The notes under the pieces were generated by a model that worked only from the letters and a program-made list of their open reading frames with translations, was not told where the DNA came from and made no database searches. From NCBI RefSeq assembly GCF_963855985.1, contig NC_087091.1, positions 18,544,154 to 18,608,153 on the forward strand: a DNA stretch of 64,000 nucleotides, read 5' to 3'. This document shows positions 60,941-64,000 of this stretch, in pieces. Every line of letters starts with the position of its first letter. The stretch's first letter is position 1. The DNA is from Ostrinia nubilalis (lineage: Eukaryota; Arthropoda; Insecta; Lepidoptera; Crambidae). Position numbers and translations under genes: made by a program.

Positions 60941-61357
60941 AGAATTAGTTTAAGTCCAGAAGAAAACTGTTGAGTGGCTTTGGTACATAACTACCCTTAG
61001 ATGAGTGTACCTTCTCGTATATGAAATTGCCATTAGCATTACATTTATCTGTTAATTAGCACCGCCCGACAAGTTCATCTGGAAGAAGGTATCTCGGTAC
61101 ATCAACTTCAACATACAACAAACACTTTACTCAAATATGACTTTGAGAGTCGCTTTGTTTTGTTTTGTTTATGTCTTATTTACTTTTATAATGATGTGCC
61201 TGTGCGGCGCCAAAATGTTAAATTAAATAATGTAACATACTATTCATATCATTGTAAGTGAACTACTTACGTATGTATAATTCTTATGAGAATAAAGTCT
61301 TTAAACCTAAACCTAAAATCATGCACATTTCACAGGTTACGGTAAATGTATGTCTTA

Positions 61358-61993
61358 AAAAATTGGCCAAGTGCGTGTCGTGCCACGCGCAGTGTAGGGT
61401 TCCGTAGTTGTCCTTCGTTACCACAATATATTTCAAAATCAAAAGCAATTACTTCGTCTAATGTCACTTTTAATATTTTCTTCTAATGAATTTTCACTAG
61501 TTAAGAAATTTTAAACTAACTGGTGTATCTTAACCGCTATAGTTTTCCTTGAAAGTTCATGAAAAGCAGTATCATTACGATTTTTTCCAGATTTTTAAAG
61601 CCAACAGTTTAGTGTTTTTAGAGGGGGGACGCCCTACTCGAACAAAAATGTGCACTTTAAATTTTAATAATTTGCAAATAGATCCCTAAATAGAAAAATA
61701 GTCTTAAAAACCCCTAAGCCATTTTAAAAGACCCATCCAACGATACCCCACACGATGGGGTTGAAGATGAAAAAAAATTCATCCCCACTTTACATGTAGG
61801 GGAGCTACCCTAAAAAAAATTTTTTTTCTTCAAAATTTTGTTTTACCGTTTTGTCGGCGTGATTAATATACATACCTCCACAAAATTACAGCTCTCTAGT
61901 GCCAATAGTTTCCAAGCAAAACCTCGGACAGACAGACAGACATATCGAAACTATGTATAAGGGTTCCTTGTCAGTACTACGGAACCCTAAAAA
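61358..61993 (+). repeat. Diverged copy of the AAGTGCGAGTCGGAC-type repeat
   Basis: Starts TTGGCCAAGTGCGTGTCGTG, then AGGGTTCCGTAG; carries CAGACAGACAGACA near 61927 and ends CTACGGAACCCTAAAAAGG. It is related to 47437-48028. Confidence 0.6.
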
Positions 61994-62419
61994 GGTATGT
62001 CATGTCAAGAATGTAAACGTATAAGAAGGTACGTGTGTGTATCAACAAAGCGGAGTTGTCAAAGGTTCCGTGTCCCATTAATTGTGAATCGATTTATTTA
62101 GTGAGTGTGACGTGCGCCGGCGCAGCGCACGTAAATAACCCTCGTTTTGCTCGCGCCCGCCAGCTACCGCGCTGATTGATGCGCCAGCTTGCAGACCAAC
62201 TTCTCATACTATAGAGAAAATAAGTAAGGTTTGCATTGACACTTGATACACATTTTAAGTCACATAACTCAAAACATTATTGAAATAAATTGCACATAGA
62301 ATGGGTACAAAGACGGACTTAACTTAATGTAGTTGGCAATATTTAGTAATGTACAATTGTACATTCATATTAAATAATATATTAAATAAATAATTTGAAT
62401 TTTAATACTCTTGGTTATT

Positions 62420-62490
62420 TTACACTGCGCCTCTAATCCCAAACTAAGCAAAGCTTGTAACTAAGTATGGGTACAAAATTATTTATTTAT
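62420..62490 (-). repeat. Tail of the tRNA-derived SINE family
   Basis: CACTGCGCCTCTAATCCCAA then ACTAAGCAAAGCTTG is the reverse complement, with changes, of the end of the SINE at 4510-4760. Confidence 0.65.
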
Positions 62491-62983
62491 TGATCTACAT
62501 TAGTATTGTCAGTAATTCCTGCAAAGGGACATCGTTACAGTATTATTTTTAGCGAAAATTCGGCGCCACTTTTACTTAAAATTAAACAATTTCAAATAAA
62601 TTTTGCTGCCACGCGTTTCATGCCCAAAAATTATCGAAAAAAATCACGACATGAGCCAAACAATATGCCAGCATTATCAGCATCTTCCCTAAATTGTGAT
62701 TCGGCGATCTTTCATTACCATTTCTTTCTTTTTCTCACATTTTCATCGGTTATTAAGGTGCTGGGGCGTCTAGAGCGCTCGTCATCTTCAATGCCTCAAT
62801 GGTCTCCATAGAAAAGATTTTGCCACTCGTAAACCTTGGTTTTACGCATAGCAGACTCACCACGTGAAATTTTTGACATTTCAAAGACTTTTAATTCGTT
62901 TTTTTGAGCAAAACTTAACGCAAATCCATTGCTTAATTTTTTTTGACAAACAAAAATTGCTGGACTCGTAAAACACGTCTAAC
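62491..62983. other. AT-rich stretch before the R1-like LINE
   Basis: An open frame at 62506-62811 has no similarity that I recognise and is Lys/Ser/Phe-biased as expected of AT-rich noncoding DNA. No repeat module was identified. Confidence 0.4.
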
Positions 62984-63873
62984 TTTTTTTTTTTTGCGCA
63001 GGAAAATACTTTGCGTATACCCGCCGCCTCGGGGGAAGCGACGGGTTATGTGGGACTCCCTTGTCGGGTGGCAGCAATAGCGGCTGTCACCCGACAAGTA
63101 TACCCACTAAAAACCTGCGGTGCACCCTCTGCGTTTTACTGGCACGACGTGGGGTCCTACAGATTCAGACCACGCCGTGCCGACGCATGGCCCAGCCTTT
63201 GCCGGGCCTCCCGCGCTAAAGAGGGGGTCTGCCGGTACACTGGCATACCCCCCAGACAGGGTGGGACCGTGCAATGTGGGTGATGGGCCCCCCGGCCTAA
63301 CACCCACTGGTCTCACCTAGGGAGGCGGAAGGAGGCGAGCGAATCTCCTCCTTCTTCCCCCCGGCCGTCTGCGCCGGAGCGCGTGGGCTTCGGGATCTAC
63401 TTCCCTAGCCCGTTCCGCGGTCTCCTTCTGCAGCATCACCTCTTCGCAGAAGGAGACCATGGCGTCCCACGCGCTCTCGCCCAGGAGCATCGCAACCACG
63501 ACGCTGGGGAGCGCGAGGTCCGGACCAGTCACCGCAGTCAGAGCCCGGCGCTGCTGGACCCATGCTGGGCACACCTCAAGGGTGTGCTGAGCCGTATCTT
63601 CCGCAGCGCCGCACTCGTGACATTCAGGGCTCGGCTCTCTACCGATCAGATGCAGGTACCAACCGAAGCATCCGTGTCCAGTTAGCACCTGCACCAGACG
63701 ATAGGTGAGGAAGCCGTGCCTCCGATGCACCCACTGGTCCAGGACCGGGCGGATCGCCTCTATGGTTCTCACGCCATAGCGGCAGTCTACCAACTCCCGC
63801 TCCCAGCGCCGCAGAAGCTCCTCTCGGGCAAGCTCGCGGACGCGCTCCACCTCCTCGTATGAACCTAAGTGAT
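62984..63873 (-). mobile_element. 5'-truncated R1-like LINE
   Basis: On the minus strand it runs from a coding 3' end through a GC-rich 3' untranslated region (63316 down to about 63000), ending TTTCCTGCGC and then a run of about 12 A (62984-62995). The body stops near 63873 at GAGGTTCATACG. 5' truncation with a poly-A end is the mark of target-primed insertion. No clear target duplication was found. Confidence 0.75.
63317..63873 (-). pseudogene. C-terminal part of the R1-clade LINE ORF2
   Basis: About 185 codons. They include ELAREELLRRWERELVDC, then RHGFLTYRLVQVLTGHGCFG and the zinc motif CHECGAAEDTAQHTLEVC (C-x2-C-x8-H-x4-C). Then come PAWVQQRRALT and a final Arg-rich tail. The CCHC motif after the reverse-transcriptase domain is typical of R1-clade elements. 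The endonuclease and reverse-transcriptase domains are missing because of the truncation. The frame is open to its own stop at 63317. The 15 or so codons before it, back to an ATG at 63919, are flanking DNA. Confidence 0.78.
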
Positions 63874-64000
63874 CACCACAGTCAAAATAAACAATGAATA
63901 CAGTTGAAAACTTTATCATATTTCAGGATTATAAACTAAATAATAAAATTATAAAAATATCAAACGGACTCCAAACTCGCGAAATTTATAAATTCCCGAT

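Noticed and set aside
63011..63316. Open frames on both strands at 63011-63316
   Set aside because: They lie in the GC-rich 3' untranslated region of the R1-like LINE, after its stop codon.

Overview
The window looks like nuclear DNA of a moth or butterfly (Lepidoptera). The reasons are short GC-rich exons in AT-rich DNA, many AGGTACCTA and TTAGGTAGGTA words, and several repeat modules I recognise as typical of lepidopteran genomes. These include the 'CTTTCCGCCCGCGGCTTCGCC' type tail, the 'CAGCAGTGGACGTCA' module, the 'AAGTGCGAGTCGGAC' to 'TACGGAACCCTAAAAA' module and tRNA-derived SINEs. No rRNA gene, tRNA gene, CRISPR array or bacterial feature was seen. The species cannot be fixed from this sequence alone.

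Positions 1 to 9214 (minus strand) hold the only confidently assigned host gene: the 5' part of cnk, connector enhancer of KSR. It is a Ras/Raf/KSR pathway scaffold with SAM, CRIC and PDZ domains. I reconstructed eleven coding exons from splice sites with phases that agree throughout: ATG at 9214, 479 complete codons inside the window. The PH domain and the rest of the C-terminus lie off the left edge. Most introns of the gene carry transposable elements, several ending 15 to 40 nt from a splice site. One intron is almost entirely a P-like element with an intact 8-bp target duplication.

Positions 9382 to 10921, about 170 bp upstream of the cnk start codon, are a PIF/Harbinger-type non-autonomous element into which a second, inverted copy of itself has inserted. 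Between 10.9 and 16 kb there are scattered repeats and unique DNA. Positions 15951 to 22818 form a large composite palindrome; a young Ty1/copia retrotransposon (16487 to 20775, 127-bp LTRs with one difference, AACCC target duplication) sits in its left arm, and a small MITE lies at its centre.

Positions 23 to 51.5 kb hold no recognisable host gene. They contain unique AT-rich DNA with GC-richer, TAAT-containing blocks that may be regulatory, plus MITEs, LINE tails and an inverted repeat at 32001 to 33438 whose arms carry mirrored copies of one 106-codon ORF. A young Ty3/gypsy element (51542 to 56493, 174-bp LTRs with one difference, ACAC target duplication, tRNA-Trp-type primer site) carries gag, pol and a small third ORF. 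That third ORF encodes a protein with a myristoylation-type N-terminus and one membrane segment. From 56.5 to 64 kb there are more repeats, ending in a 5'-truncated R1-like LINE.

The strongest candidates for something unusual are the gypsy third ORF, the self-nested Harbinger element upstream of cnk, the P-like element in a 76-bp ancestral intron, a LINE endonuclease reading frame that runs without a stop into a cnk exon, and the mirrored-ORF inverted repeat. No new defence or metabolic system was recognised.
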